NCBI GenBank assembly: GCA_963766175.1
Contig: CAVXZE010000002.1
Location: 186,001-250,000 of the forward strand
Length of the DNA: 64,000 nt
Origin: CAVXZE01 sp963766175
Lineage (GTDB): Bacteria; Myxococcota_A; UBA9160; UBA6930
Reading direction: 5' to 3'
This document shows, piece after piece, positions 9,214 through 17,486 of the stretch (position 1 is the stretch's first letter; every line of letters begins with the position of its first letter). Under the pieces are notes generated by a model. That model did no database searches, was not told the DNA's origin, and worked only from the letters and a program-made list of their open reading frames with translations. The translations under genes and the position numbers were made by a program.

Positions 9214-9641
9214 CCGCCTCCCTCGAAGCTCTCCGGTGCCAGCTCGAAGCCCTCGAACCGGAAGGCCGGGGAGACGGTGCAGCCGACCAGGGTATAGCCC
9301 TCGGCCTTCTCGGCCCGGCTGCGAGCGCTCTGCCAGGCGCCGGCGGGGACCACGAGCTGCGGGCGCTCCCCCCGAACCAGGTCGTTGCCGAGCACTCCCT
9401 CGGTCTCCTCGCCATCGCTGCGAATGCTCAGCTCCAGGGGTGAGCCCGCGTAGAAGTGCCAGATCTCGGTGGCGTCGATCCGATGCCAGGCCGACACCTG
9501 TCCGTGTCGAAGCAGGTAGTAGATGGCGGTTCCCGAGCCCCGGCCTCCGCCCTCGGGAAGGTCGCGCCAGGTCTCCCTGAAGTAGCCGCCTTCCGGGTGC
9601 TCGCGGAGCCCCAGCGCTTCGATGATCTGTTCGGCCGTCAT
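9210..9641 (-). CDS. cupin family protein (DUF985 type)
   Basis: A 143-aa cupin. It opens with ALGLREHPEGGYFRETWRD, the hallmark of the DUF985/cupin_5 family, then SAWHRIDATEIWHFYAGSPLEL and GCTVSPAFRFEGFEL. The function of the family is poorly defined; the fold suggests a small-molecule-binding or isomerase-like enzyme. It is the first gene of a two-gene unit with the metallophosphoesterase. No clear Shine-Dalgarno before ATG 9641, and no well-placed TANNNT box. Confidence 0.88.
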   Translation of the reverse strand: MTAEQIIEALGLREHPEGGYFRETWRDLPEGGGRGSGTAIYYLLRHGQVSAWHRIDATEIWHFYAGSPLELSIRSDGEETEGVLGNDLVRGERPQLVVPAGAWQSARSRAEKAEGYTLVGCTVSPAFRFEGFELAPESFEGGG

Positions 9642-9813
9642 AGTGAAGGAGATGATGGCACAGCGATGCTAGAAAGCGACGCGGGATCAGGTGGAATCCA
9701 GCGCTCTTCTGCGCCTCGGTGAAGGGGAGTTGCCGCTCGCTGAACCTCTTCAGTTTCGCCGGGTTTCACCGATAAAGCGCAGAGACAAAGCCACCGCATG
9801 GGGGGGATCAGCC

Positions 9814-10119
9814 ATGCTCCGACACTTGCGTACCTTGCTCGCCGCACTTGCCGTGGTCAGCATACTCGCGGCTCCGGCGACCTCGGCATTCGCCGCCAGC
9901 AACATCGAAACGATCGAGAACGAAAAGGCTCCGCCGATGGTCGACCTCTTCTTGATGCGGCCCCTCGGCCTGGCGATGCTCGCCGTCAGTGCAGTGTTCT
10001 GGGTTCCCGCACAGGCGCTCACGATGGCCGTCCGCTGGGAAGACCGCCAGAAGCCCATCGACTACATGCTCAAGGGCCCGGTGGAGTTCGTCTTCGTCGA
10101 TCCGCTCGGCGAACACTAG
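9814..10119 (+). CDS. small exported membrane protein with twin RPLG/PLG motifs
   Basis: 101 aa. An N-terminal signal-like helix (residues 5-28, ending PATSAFA) is followed by VDLFLMRPLGLAM, a second hydrophobic helix, and a tail ending PVEFVFVDPLGEH. The layout (signal, RPLG at the head of a membrane helix, a second PLG at the end) resembles small unnamed proteobacterial membrane proteins sometimes labelled 'multidrug transporter' without evidence. ATG 9814 is preferred over upstream starts because a G-run (9801-9807) gives a ribosome site and the signal peptide starts there. Confidence 0.7.
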   Translation: MLRHLRTLLAALAVVSILAAPATSAFAASNIETIENEKAPPMVDLFLMRPLGLAMLAVSAVFWVPAQALTMAVRWEDRQKPIDYMLKGPVEFVFVDPLGEH

Positions 10120-10130
10120 CAGCGAGTCAG

Positions 10131-10180
10131 CTCGAGACGGCCGACCGCGCTCGGCGCGGTCGGCCGTCCTGCGTCTCGAG
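10131..10180. terminator. long inverted repeat, likely bidirectional terminator
   Basis: ACGGCCGACCGCGC (10137-10150) and its exact complement (10154-10167) flank a 3-nt loop. An outer arm CTCGAGAC (10131-10138) is also complementary to GTCTCGAG (10173-10180). It lies between two convergent genes. There is no T tract, so termination may need another factor. Confidence 0.65.
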
Positions 10181-10190
10181 CTCGCTCTTC

Positions 10191-11174
10191 TCACCACCCC
10201 CGCAAGTCGACGGGCCAGGTCTCCACCACGTCTTCCCCGGAGACGATGTGGAGCGAGTCGTGGTAGGCGACGGTGGGGTCCACGTGGCCCGGCCACACCC
10301 GGATGCGGTCCCCCACCCGGAGCGGACGCTCCGGGGCGAAGGTGATGTGCTCGTCGGAGCAGAACCAGACCTGCGCGTCGGCGACGGTCGGATTGCCGTG
10401 ATCCATCCCTAGCGCCTTGAGACCGCAGTCGGCGATCGCGAACTGCGGGGACAGGGAGATCACCGTCGCGAGAACCGAAAGTGCGCTTCGGAAGGGTAGC
10501 CCGAGCTTCGCGTAGGCCGTGTCCATCAGGGCGTAGGAGCCGGCCTGGATCTCGGTGGCGAGCTGGTTGATGTCGTAGCTCCCGGTGCCACCCGCCGAGA
10601 CGATCTCACCGCCAACCTCCTGGTGGGCGCGAGCGAGCTTCGCCATCGACTCTTCTACGCCTCGGCTGCGAGCCTCGCGGTCTTCGACCATCATCAGGTG
10701 ACCCTCGTAACCCATCACACCGCGCACCTCGAGCCCGCGAGAGCGCGCCGAGTCGGCGATGCGAGCCGCGTCCTCCGGGGCGCAGCCGCAGCGCGGCAGA
10801 CCGACGTTCACGTCGACCAGCACCTCGACCACGCCGCCCTCGGCGGCGGCGGCCACCGTCGCCTCGGAATCCACTGCGACGCTGACCCGAGCATCGAGCG
10901 CCCCGAGACGCCGGGCATCCAGCACCTCGTTGGCGAGGAGAAGATCCTCGCCGAGGCCTGCTGCCGCCATGCCCTCGACCTCGCGGATCGTCGCGCAGGT
11001 GAAGCTGCGGCTCCCGAGCTCGGCCTGACGCCTTGCCAGGGCGGTGCACTTGTGAGCCTTCACGTGCGGCCGAAGGCGGGGACCGGGCAGCGCCTCGGCC
11101 ATGGTCCGCAGGTTGAAGTCGAGGGCGTCGATCTCGACCAGGAGCGCCGGCGTCTGAAGCTCACGGAGCTGCAT
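10191..11174 (-). CDS. alanine racemase-fold PLP enzyme, D-threonine aldolase/D-serine deaminase-like
   Basis: 327 aa, starting at MQLRELQTPALLVEID. The PLP-binding Lys lies in PHVKAHK; the C-terminal half has PGHVDPTVAYHD, matching the metal-binding His/Asp region of fold-III D-threonine aldolases and D-serine dehydratases. It probably acts on a D-hydroxy-amino acid. ATG 11174 is 4 bp after the RHH gene's stop, so they form one transcription unit; a weak GAGAAG ribosome site lies inside the end of that gene. Confidence 0.85.
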   Translation of the reverse strand: MQLRELQTPALLVEIDALDFNLRTMAEALPGPRLRPHVKAHKCTALARRQAELGSRSFTCATIREVEGMAAAGLGEDLLLANEVLDARRLGALDARVSVAVDSEATVAAAAEGGVVEVLVDVNVGLPRCGCAPEDAARIADSARSRGLEVRGVMGYEGHLMMVEDREARSRGVEESMAKLARAHQEVGGEIVSAGGTGSYDINQLATEIQAGSYALMDTAYAKLGLPFRSALSVLATVISLSPQFAIADCGLKALGMDHGNPTVADAQVWFCSDEHITFAPERPLRVGDRIRVWPGHVDPTVAYHDSLHIVSGEDVVETWPVDLRGW

Positions 11175-11178
11175 CGGA

Positions 11179-11691
11179 CTATCTTCTCGCCTCCACGCAG
11201 GGGGCGCAAAGATAGGTGTCCGAGAGGCCGGAGGCAGTGAGGCCGACGAAAGCCTGCTCGCCGCGCCGGATCTCCCGGCCATCGCCGTCACAGCGCCGGG
11301 GCGCGTTGAGAATCACCGGCTGCCAGGCCTCGATGTCCTCGAACTCCTCTGGCCCCTGGGTGGGCTCCCGGCGGTCGGCCTCCCGGGTCTCGCGCTCCCT
11401 GCGGCGGCTCTGGAAGTGGTGAATCCGATCGCTGGCTCGCTCGGCCTGCTCGATCACGTCCTCGAGGAGGTCGCCCATGCCGTCGGCAGCGTTCTCGACG
11501 GCGCTGAAGGTCTCCTCGAGGACATTCCGCACCAGGTTCGAGACCGGCACCCGAAGATCCTCCGCCATCTGGCGGATGTCGCTGGCGAGCTGCTCGGAGA
11601 TCCGCGTGTGGAGAACCCGCTCCTTGCGGTGTCGCGGGTCGTAGCGACGTTTCCTCTCGTCGAATTTGCGATCGCCTTCCTGTTCGCTCAT
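11179..11691 (-). CDS. ribbon-helix-helix-like regulator with C-terminal Cys motif
   Basis: 170 aa. Residues 25-60 (RKERVLHTRISEQLASDIRQ, then RVPVSNLVRNVLEETF) look like a ribbon-helix-helix DNA-binding domain. An acidic coiled segment with GDLLEDVIEQAE and an Arg/Glu-rich linker follow. The C-terminus has CDGDG and LCAPC, which may bind a metal. I infer a transcription regulator. The promoter overlaps a palindrome (11701-11719), consistent with autoregulation. The start is ATG 11691; a longer reading frame is excluded by the promoter. No Shine-Dalgarno: predicted leaderless. Confidence 0.75.
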   Translation of the reverse strand: MSEQEGDRKFDERKRRYDPRHRKERVLHTRISEQLASDIRQMAEDLRVPVSNLVRNVLEETFSAVENAADGMGDLLEDVIEQAERASDRIHHFQSRRRERETREADRREPTQGPEEFEDIEAWQPVILNAPRRCDGDGREIRRGEQAFVGLTASGLSDTYLCAPCVEARR

Positions 11692-11698
11692 GTAAGCG

Positions 11699-11726
11699 AT
11701 TGTATTACGATGTGATACATTGTCAA
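11699..11726 (-). promoter_or_regulatory. leaderless sigma70-type promoter with palindromic operator
   Basis: On the minus strand TTGACA (11721-11726) is followed by a 16-bp spacer and TACAAT (11699-11704), ending 7 nt before the ATG at 11691. The predicted transcript therefore starts at or next to the start codon. An imperfect palindrome, TGTATTAC-GAT-GTGATACA (11701-11719, one mismatch between arms), fills the spacer, where a bound regulator would block RNA polymerase. Confidence 0.7.
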
Positions 11727-11785
11727 TTCCGCCCCGTGGGGAGGAAAACGCCACCTGCCCTCTGAGGTGATAGGCTTCCGCCGCC

Positions 11786-12496
11786 ATGGTCGCCCTCGAA
11801 CTCGCCGCCGTCAGCAAGCGCTACGGATCCCGCACCGCCCTCGCCGAAGTGAGCCTGGCGGTACCGGCGGGTTCGTCCGTCGGCCTGCTCGGACCGAACG
11901 GAGCGGGAAAGACCACCGCGCTGCGGCTGCTGCTCGGATTCACCGGGCCGAGCGGCGGAGGTGTCCTCCTCCACGGCCACGACCCCATGGACCCAGCCGC
12001 TCGGGAAGGGGTCGGCTATCTGCCCGAGCGACTCGTCCTGCCCGGGCGAATGAGCGTGCGCCGATTCCTCCGGCTGCACGGTTCTCTCGCCGGCCTCACC
12101 GGCGCCGACCGGGACCACGAGATCGACGAGGTCATGGAGCTCACGGGCATCGCCGATCGCGCGCGCGATCGTCTCTCGGCTCTCTCCAAGGGATTGCTCC
12201 AGCGGGTGGGGTTCGCCCAGGCCTTTCTCGGCAAGCCCAGGTTGCTGCTCCTCGACGAGCCAACTTCGGGTCTGGATCCGATCGGGATCCGGGACGCCCG
12301 GGACTGGATCGCCGGCGCGCGTGAGCGAGGCTGCACGGTGCTGGTGAGCTCCCACATCCTCTCGGAGGTGGAGCGCACTTGCGATCAGATCGCCGTCCTC
12401 CACGAGGGCCGGGTGGTGGCGAGTGGCCCCCTCGATCAGGTGGTGGGAGCGGACGAGAGTCTCGAGGATGCCTTCATACGGCTGGTGCGCGGATGA
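11786..12496 (+). CDS. ABC transporter ATP-binding protein
   Basis: 236 aa, a complete nucleotide-binding subunit: Walker A GPNGAGKTT near residue 36, signature LSKGLLQRVGFAQAF, Walker B LLLLDEPTSGLDP, and the switch His in VSSHIL. The NosF/CcmA-like export class pairs with ABC-2 permeases. It overlaps the next gene by ATGA (4 bp). TAGGCT ends 9 nt before ATG 11786 and no Shine-Dalgarno is present. Confidence 0.93.
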   Translation: MVALELAAVSKRYGSRTALAEVSLAVPAGSSVGLLGPNGAGKTTALRLLLGFTGPSGGGVLLHGHDPMDPAAREGVGYLPERLVLPGRMSVRRFLRLHGSLAGLTGADRDHEIDEVMELTGIADRARDRLSALSKGLLQRVGFAQAFLGKPRLLLLDEPTSGLDPIGIRDARDWIAGARERGCTVLVSSHILSEVERTCDQIAVLHEGRVVASGPLDQVVGADESLEDAFIRLVRG

Positions 12497-13302
12497 GACC
12501 GTCGGCACTGACACAGTTTCGCACACTGGCCAGCGAGGCAATCCTCGACGCGGTGCGGCGGCGCATCATCGCGGCGATCGCAGTCGTCTCGCTCCTCTCG
12601 TTGATGCTCGTCGATACCTGCACCACTTGCAGCGGGGGAGAAGTGGTCGTGAACGGCCAGGTGAGGCAGATCGCTGCCATCGCAGGCTGGACCGGAGCCG
12701 TCACCTACGCGGTCCTCGGTCTCTGGAGCATCGTCCTCGCCGGCGTCCTGGCATCCGAACACCTGGCCCAGACCCTCGCCGATGGCTCCGCGACACTCAC
12801 CCTGGCGCGTCCGGTGGGACGCGGCATCTTCGCCTTCGCCCGCCTGGCCGGATCCCTCGTGATCGCTTTGGCGACCGGGGCCGTTCTACTCGGCGGAACC
12901 GCCCTCTTCCTCAGTGCGCGAAGCGGCCTGCCAATGAGACCGGCACTGATGGCCGGTGTCTCCTGCGCGGTGGGCGCCGTCACCCTCGCTGCCCTCGCGA
13001 TGACCGCCTCGCTCTACCTTCCGCGCATCGCCACCGTGATGCTGGTCTTCGTCGCGACCGGCGCCGTCACACTGGCGAACTTGCTCGGCATGTTCCGCGA
13101 CGACAGCGGTGGAGCGATGGGCGCGATCGATCGCTTCGGACCACCGCTTTGCACCTCGATCGCCCTGGCGCTATCGCCCTGGATCGATGAAGTCCGCGTT
13201 CCCGGCTCCCCGCTGGAGATCGCGATCCGGCACGGCGTCTGGGCCGTGGCCAGCATCGTCCTGCTCTGGGCCGTCTTCCGGAGGGTGGAGCTTCGAGATT
13301 AG
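12493..13302 (+). CDS. ABC-2 type transporter permease
   Basis: 269 aa with six hydrophobic segments and the ABC-2 block ASEHLAQTLADGSATLTLARPVGR after the second helix. Together with the preceding ATPase it forms an exporter; the substrate is unknown, though NosY-like permeases have this shape. A CTTC pair (Cys near residue 37 and 40) lies in the first external loop. Start ATG 12493 overlaps the ATPase stop. Confidence 0.88.
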   Translation: MRPSALTQFRTLASEAILDAVRRRIIAAIAVVSLLSLMLVDTCTTCSGGEVVVNGQVRQIAAIAGWTGAVTYAVLGLWSIVLAGVLASEHLAQTLADGSATLTLARPVGRGIFAFARLAGSLVIALATGAVLLGGTALFLSARSGLPMRPALMAGVSCAVGAVTLAALAMTASLYLPRIATVMLVFVATGAVTLANLLGMFRDDSGGAMGAIDRFGPPLCTSIALALSPWIDEVRVPGSPLEIAIRHGVWAVASIVLLWAVFRRVELRD

Positions 13303-13324
13303 GCAGGCGCCCGAGTCGCCGGTC

Positions 13325-14254
13325 TCAAACGTAAGTGAGCCAGTGCTCGTGCTTCTTGTCACGGCCGGCGACGACGTCGAAGAACCCGTCCTGGAGGGCC
13401 TTGACGATGGGACCGCGCTTGCCCTCACCGATCTGGCGATTGTCGATCTCGCGGATCGGTGTCACCTCGGCGGCGGTACCGGTCAGGAAGACCTCGTCGG
13501 CGATGTAGAGATCGTCGCGGGTGAGGGTCGCTTCCTGAACGGGGATGCCCTTGCCCCGCGCGATCTCGATGACCGATGCCCGGGTGAGACCGTCCAGGAC
13601 GGTCTGCAGGGGCGGCGTCCGGATCACCCCGTCGCGAACCGTGAAGAGGTTCTCCCCGCTCGCCTCGGACACCAGTCCCTGGGTATCCAGCATGATCGCC
13701 TCGTCATAGCCGTCGAGCAGAGACTCGCGCTTGGCGAGGATCGAGTTCACGTAGTCTCCACAGGTCTTCCCCTTGGTCATCTTCGAGTTCACGAAGTGAC
13801 GGGTGAAGGTGGAGACCTTGGCGCGGATGCCCCGCTCCATTCCCTCCTCGCCCAGGTACTTGCCCCAGGGCCAGACGATCACGGACACGCGGATGGGATT
13901 GTCGGCCGGGTTCAGGCCCATGGCTCCCTCGCCCACGAACACGAGGGGCCGGATGTAGCCCTCCTCCAGGTGGTTCGCGCGCAGGCAGTTCAGCACCGCC
14001 TCGATGATCTCTTCCTGGGTGTAGGGGATACGCAGCAGATTGATGTGGGCGGACTCGAAGAGACGACGAATGTGCTCGCTCAGTCGGAAGACCGCCGAGC
14101 GCGCGTCATCGGTGCGGTAGCAGCGAATGCCCTCGAAGACGCCGAGTCCGTAGTGGAGGGTGTGGGTCAGGATGTGGACGTTCGCATCGTCCCAGTTGAC
14201 CATCTGTCCATCGAGCCAGATCTTCTCTCCCGTGATGCCAGACGTGCTCGCCAT
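13325..14254 (-). CDS. ilvE: branched-chain amino acid aminotransferase
   Basis: 309 aa, the usual IlvE length. It transfers the amino group between glutamate and leucine, isoleucine or valine. Seen: THTLHYGLGVFEGIRCY, GYIRPLVFVGEG, the PLP Lys163 in KGKTCGDYVNS, and LDTQGLVSEASGENLFTV. The start is ATG 14254 with GGAGAG upstream. It follows the response-regulator gene by 21 bp on the same strand and is probably co-transcribed with it. It could also serve the last transamination of methionine salvage, given mtnA upstream (inference). Confidence 0.95.
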   Translation of the reverse strand: MASTSGITGEKIWLDGQMVNWDDANVHILTHTLHYGLGVFEGIRCYRTDDARSAVFRLSEHIRRLFESAHINLLRIPYTQEEIIEAVLNCLRANHLEEGYIRPLVFVGEGAMGLNPADNPIRVSVIVWPWGKYLGEEGMERGIRAKVSTFTRHFVNSKMTKGKTCGDYVNSILAKRESLLDGYDEAIMLDTQGLVSEASGENLFTVRDGVIRTPPLQTVLDGLTRASVIEIARGKGIPVQEATLTRDDLYIADEVFLTGTAAEVTPIREIDNRQIGEGKRGPIVKALQDGFFDVVAGRDKKHEHWLTYV

Positions 14255-14275
14255 TCCGTCGTCTCTCCGCCGGGG

Positions 14276-16321
14276 TCAACGGCGGAGAATCCGCCTTACG
14301 AGTCCCCTTGATCTTTCCCGCCGCATGTTCAACAGGCGCAGCTCCCGGAGAGCTTCTACGCAATCGGGATCGAGCTGCACCGCGCGGGTGAACATCTTCT
14401 CCGCGATTTTGCCGCGGTCCGCCGCCTTGTAGAGACGGCCCAGGAACAAATAGGGCTTCTCGCGACCTGGCGCCAGCTTGCGACCCTGGAGAACGCGCAC
14501 CAGGGCTTCCTTGAGGCGTCCGGGCGCGTCGGGGGCCTCGAGGTAGAGTGCCCAGCCGTAGTAGGCGTGGTACTCGCCCTCTTCCGGGTAGCCGTTCACG
14601 GCCGCCTCGAAGTGGGCAACCGCCCGCGGGTAGCGCTTCTTCCTCAGGCAGACCACGCCCTTCTGGAACTCGAGTTCGGCCTTGAGTGCCCGATGGCCCT
14701 CCTCGAGCTCCTGGGCGTCCCGGACCTGGTTGCCGCGATCCCGGATGTACTCGAGGCGCCGGTCCCGATCCGAGAGGGTCTCGTGCGCGCGGGAGATGAG
14801 GCCGAAGATCTCCTCGGCGAGATGCCTGACCGGTGAGCTGGCGCCACTGAAGCGGTCCGGGTGGGTGCGCTTGGCGAGATCCACGTAGGCCCTGCGGATC
14901 TCCTCCTCCCGTGCGTTGTTCGGAACCCCGAGGATCTCGAAGTAGTCGCGGCCGCGCAGCTTCTCGGCCATCTCCGCGAGCTCGACGCGAAGCCCCTCTT
15001 CGGCGCGATCCTCGCTCTCCGCTTGCGGCGCCGGAGCCGCGGAGCGTCGCGGACCCTGCCGAGGCGGGGGCTCTTGTCTCGGCGGCGTGGCTGCCGGCCT
15101 CTTGCGCGGCGGCGTGGCTGCCGGCCTCCGGCGCGCCGGAGTGGGCGCGCGGGCGGGGGTGTGGTGAAGCTCGAGCAACTCGAGAGTGATCAGCCCGTAT
15201 AACGAGCGCCGAGTCGTCTCGTCCCGACTTAGCAGCTCACCGAGCTGAGCTGTGCCGTCGAGGCCCGCCAGCAGCTCTTCCTCGCCGGTATCGAGATTGA
15301 TCTCCTGGAAGCGGTAGAAGGGGCTCTCTCCTCTGGCCGGGTACTGATCGGCCCGCGCCCGGAGAAATCCATCGATCTCATCCATCGGCAGCCGGAAGCT
15401 CACCCCGTCCATGATCAGGTTGGCCGGACTGCTCTTCAGGTAGAGCGCATTGGCACCGCGCAGGCGCGCTCCCTTCTTGAAGCGGAAATTCCCTTTCCGC
15501 CAGCTGAAGATCTCGAAGAGCTTCTCTTCGGCCTGGTTTCGCAGAGCCGCCGCCAGATCCTCCTGGTCGAGCATGTGCATGGCCATCAGGATCTGACCCT
15601 GCGGCCCCTCGCCACTCTTCACCCGGTGGACGGACTCGTGGAGTACCTCGGAGCTGATCTTTCCGGTGGCGAGGAGCAGGTTGCCCAGACATTCGTTCAC
15701 CAGGTTGGAGCGCACCGCCACCGGATGCCCTTTCTCGAGCTGAAGCAGCTTCTTCTTCTTGCCGGACTGGAGCTGGAGCACGCCGGTGGCGCGGAGACCG
15801 TGGAGATGATGGAGCAACGCGGGGAAGGGGACCTCCTTGAAGGAGCCGGAGACCGGCATGCGTCGGCGCTCTTCCCGCTCGACCTTTTCGCTCTGCTTCT
15901 TCAGGGGCGCGGCGGGCTGCGGGGGTCGACTCCGGATCGGCTCCGTGCTTGCCTTGATCCGCTTCGCGACGAGCTCCAGAATCTCCGTCAGGGGAACGGG
16001 CTTCTTGAGTAGCGCGTCGGCGCGAAGTCGGTCCGCCCGATTCTGGTAGGCCGGCGTGATCGTGCAGCCGGAGAGCATCACCACCGGAATCTGGCCACGA
16101 GGCCCCGCGTCGCTGCGAATCGCCTCGAGCACCTCGAAGCCGTCGCGCTTCGGAAGCAAGATGTCGAGGGTGACGAGATCCGGCGAGCACTCGCGCACCT
16201 TGGCAAGGGCGGTCTCGCCGTCGTGGGCGATCTCCACCCCGTAGTCCTCGGCGCGAAAGGCTCGGGAGAGGATCTTGCAGAAGCTTCTATCGTCGTCGAC
16301 GCAGAGGATCGTCACAGGCAA
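14276..16321 (-). CDS. receiver/DUF4388/J-domain/TPR multidomain regulator
   Basis: 681 aa. Order: a receiver domain (residues 1-125, phosphoacceptor Asp53 in LVTLDILLPKRDG); a DUF4388/PatA-type region (about 155-385, starting GSFKEVPFPALLHHLHGL); a Pro/Arg-rich linker; a J domain (about 450-520) with the HPD motif in AKRTHPDRFSG; and TPR-like helices to the end. Such proteins occur in deltaproteobacteria, probably as signalling scaffolds. The J domain suggests recruitment of DnaK. The start is TTG 16321 (AGGAGG 11 nt upstream); GTG 16315 is an alternative. Receiver without an adjacent kinase. Confidence 0.85.
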   Translation of the reverse strand: MPVTILCVDDDRSFCKILSRAFRAEDYGVEIAHDGETALAKVRECSPDLVTLDILLPKRDGFEVLEAIRSDAGPRGQIPVVMLSGCTITPAYQNRADRLRADALLKKPVPLTEILELVAKRIKASTEPIRSRPPQPAAPLKKQSEKVEREERRRMPVSGSFKEVPFPALLHHLHGLRATGVLQLQSGKKKKLLQLEKGHPVAVRSNLVNECLGNLLLATGKISSEVLHESVHRVKSGEGPQGQILMAMHMLDQEDLAAALRNQAEEKLFEIFSWRKGNFRFKKGARLRGANALYLKSSPANLIMDGVSFRLPMDEIDGFLRARADQYPARGESPFYRFQEINLDTGEEELLAGLDGTAQLGELLSRDETTRRSLYGLITLELLELHHTPARAPTPARRRPAATPPRKRPAATPPRQEPPPRQGPRRSAAPAPQAESEDRAEEGLRVELAEMAEKLRGRDYFEILGVPNNAREEEIRRAYVDLAKRTHPDRFSGASSPVRHLAEEIFGLISRAHETLSDRDRRLEYIRDRGNQVRDAQELEEGHRALKAELEFQKGVVCLRKKRYPRAVAHFEAAVNGYPEEGEYHAYYGWALYLEAPDAPGRLKEALVRVLQGRKLAPGREKPYLFLGRLYKAADRGKIAEKMFTRAVQLDPDCVEALRELRLLNMRRERSRGLVRRILRR
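15081..15127. repeat. 27-bp-period direct repeat in linker coding region
   Basis: GGCGGCGTGGCTGCCGGCCT occurs perfectly at 15081-15100 and 15108-15127. In the encoded protein this gives two copies of RPAATPPR in the low-complexity linker, an expansion typical of slippage. Confidence 0.7.
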
Positions 16322-16418
16322 GTCGAGAAAGACCTCCTGGCGGCTCTATCGACCTCCCCCGTACCCGGACTTGAAGGATGAATCCACTGCGACCTCAGTC
16401 ACCGGCAGGCGAGGTGCA

Positions 16419-17482
<1,064 letters not shown>

Positions 17483-17486
<4 letters not shown>

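Noticed and set aside
12379..12492. Earlier start for the ABC-2 permease
   Set aside because: The extension overlaps the ATPase coding sequence; ATG 12493 has the typical ATGA overlap and begins the first membrane helix region.
16322..16418. Regulatory element between the response-regulator gene and mtnA
   Set aside because: Only a ribosome site for the downstream gene and weak -10-like strings; no convincing promoter or hairpin.
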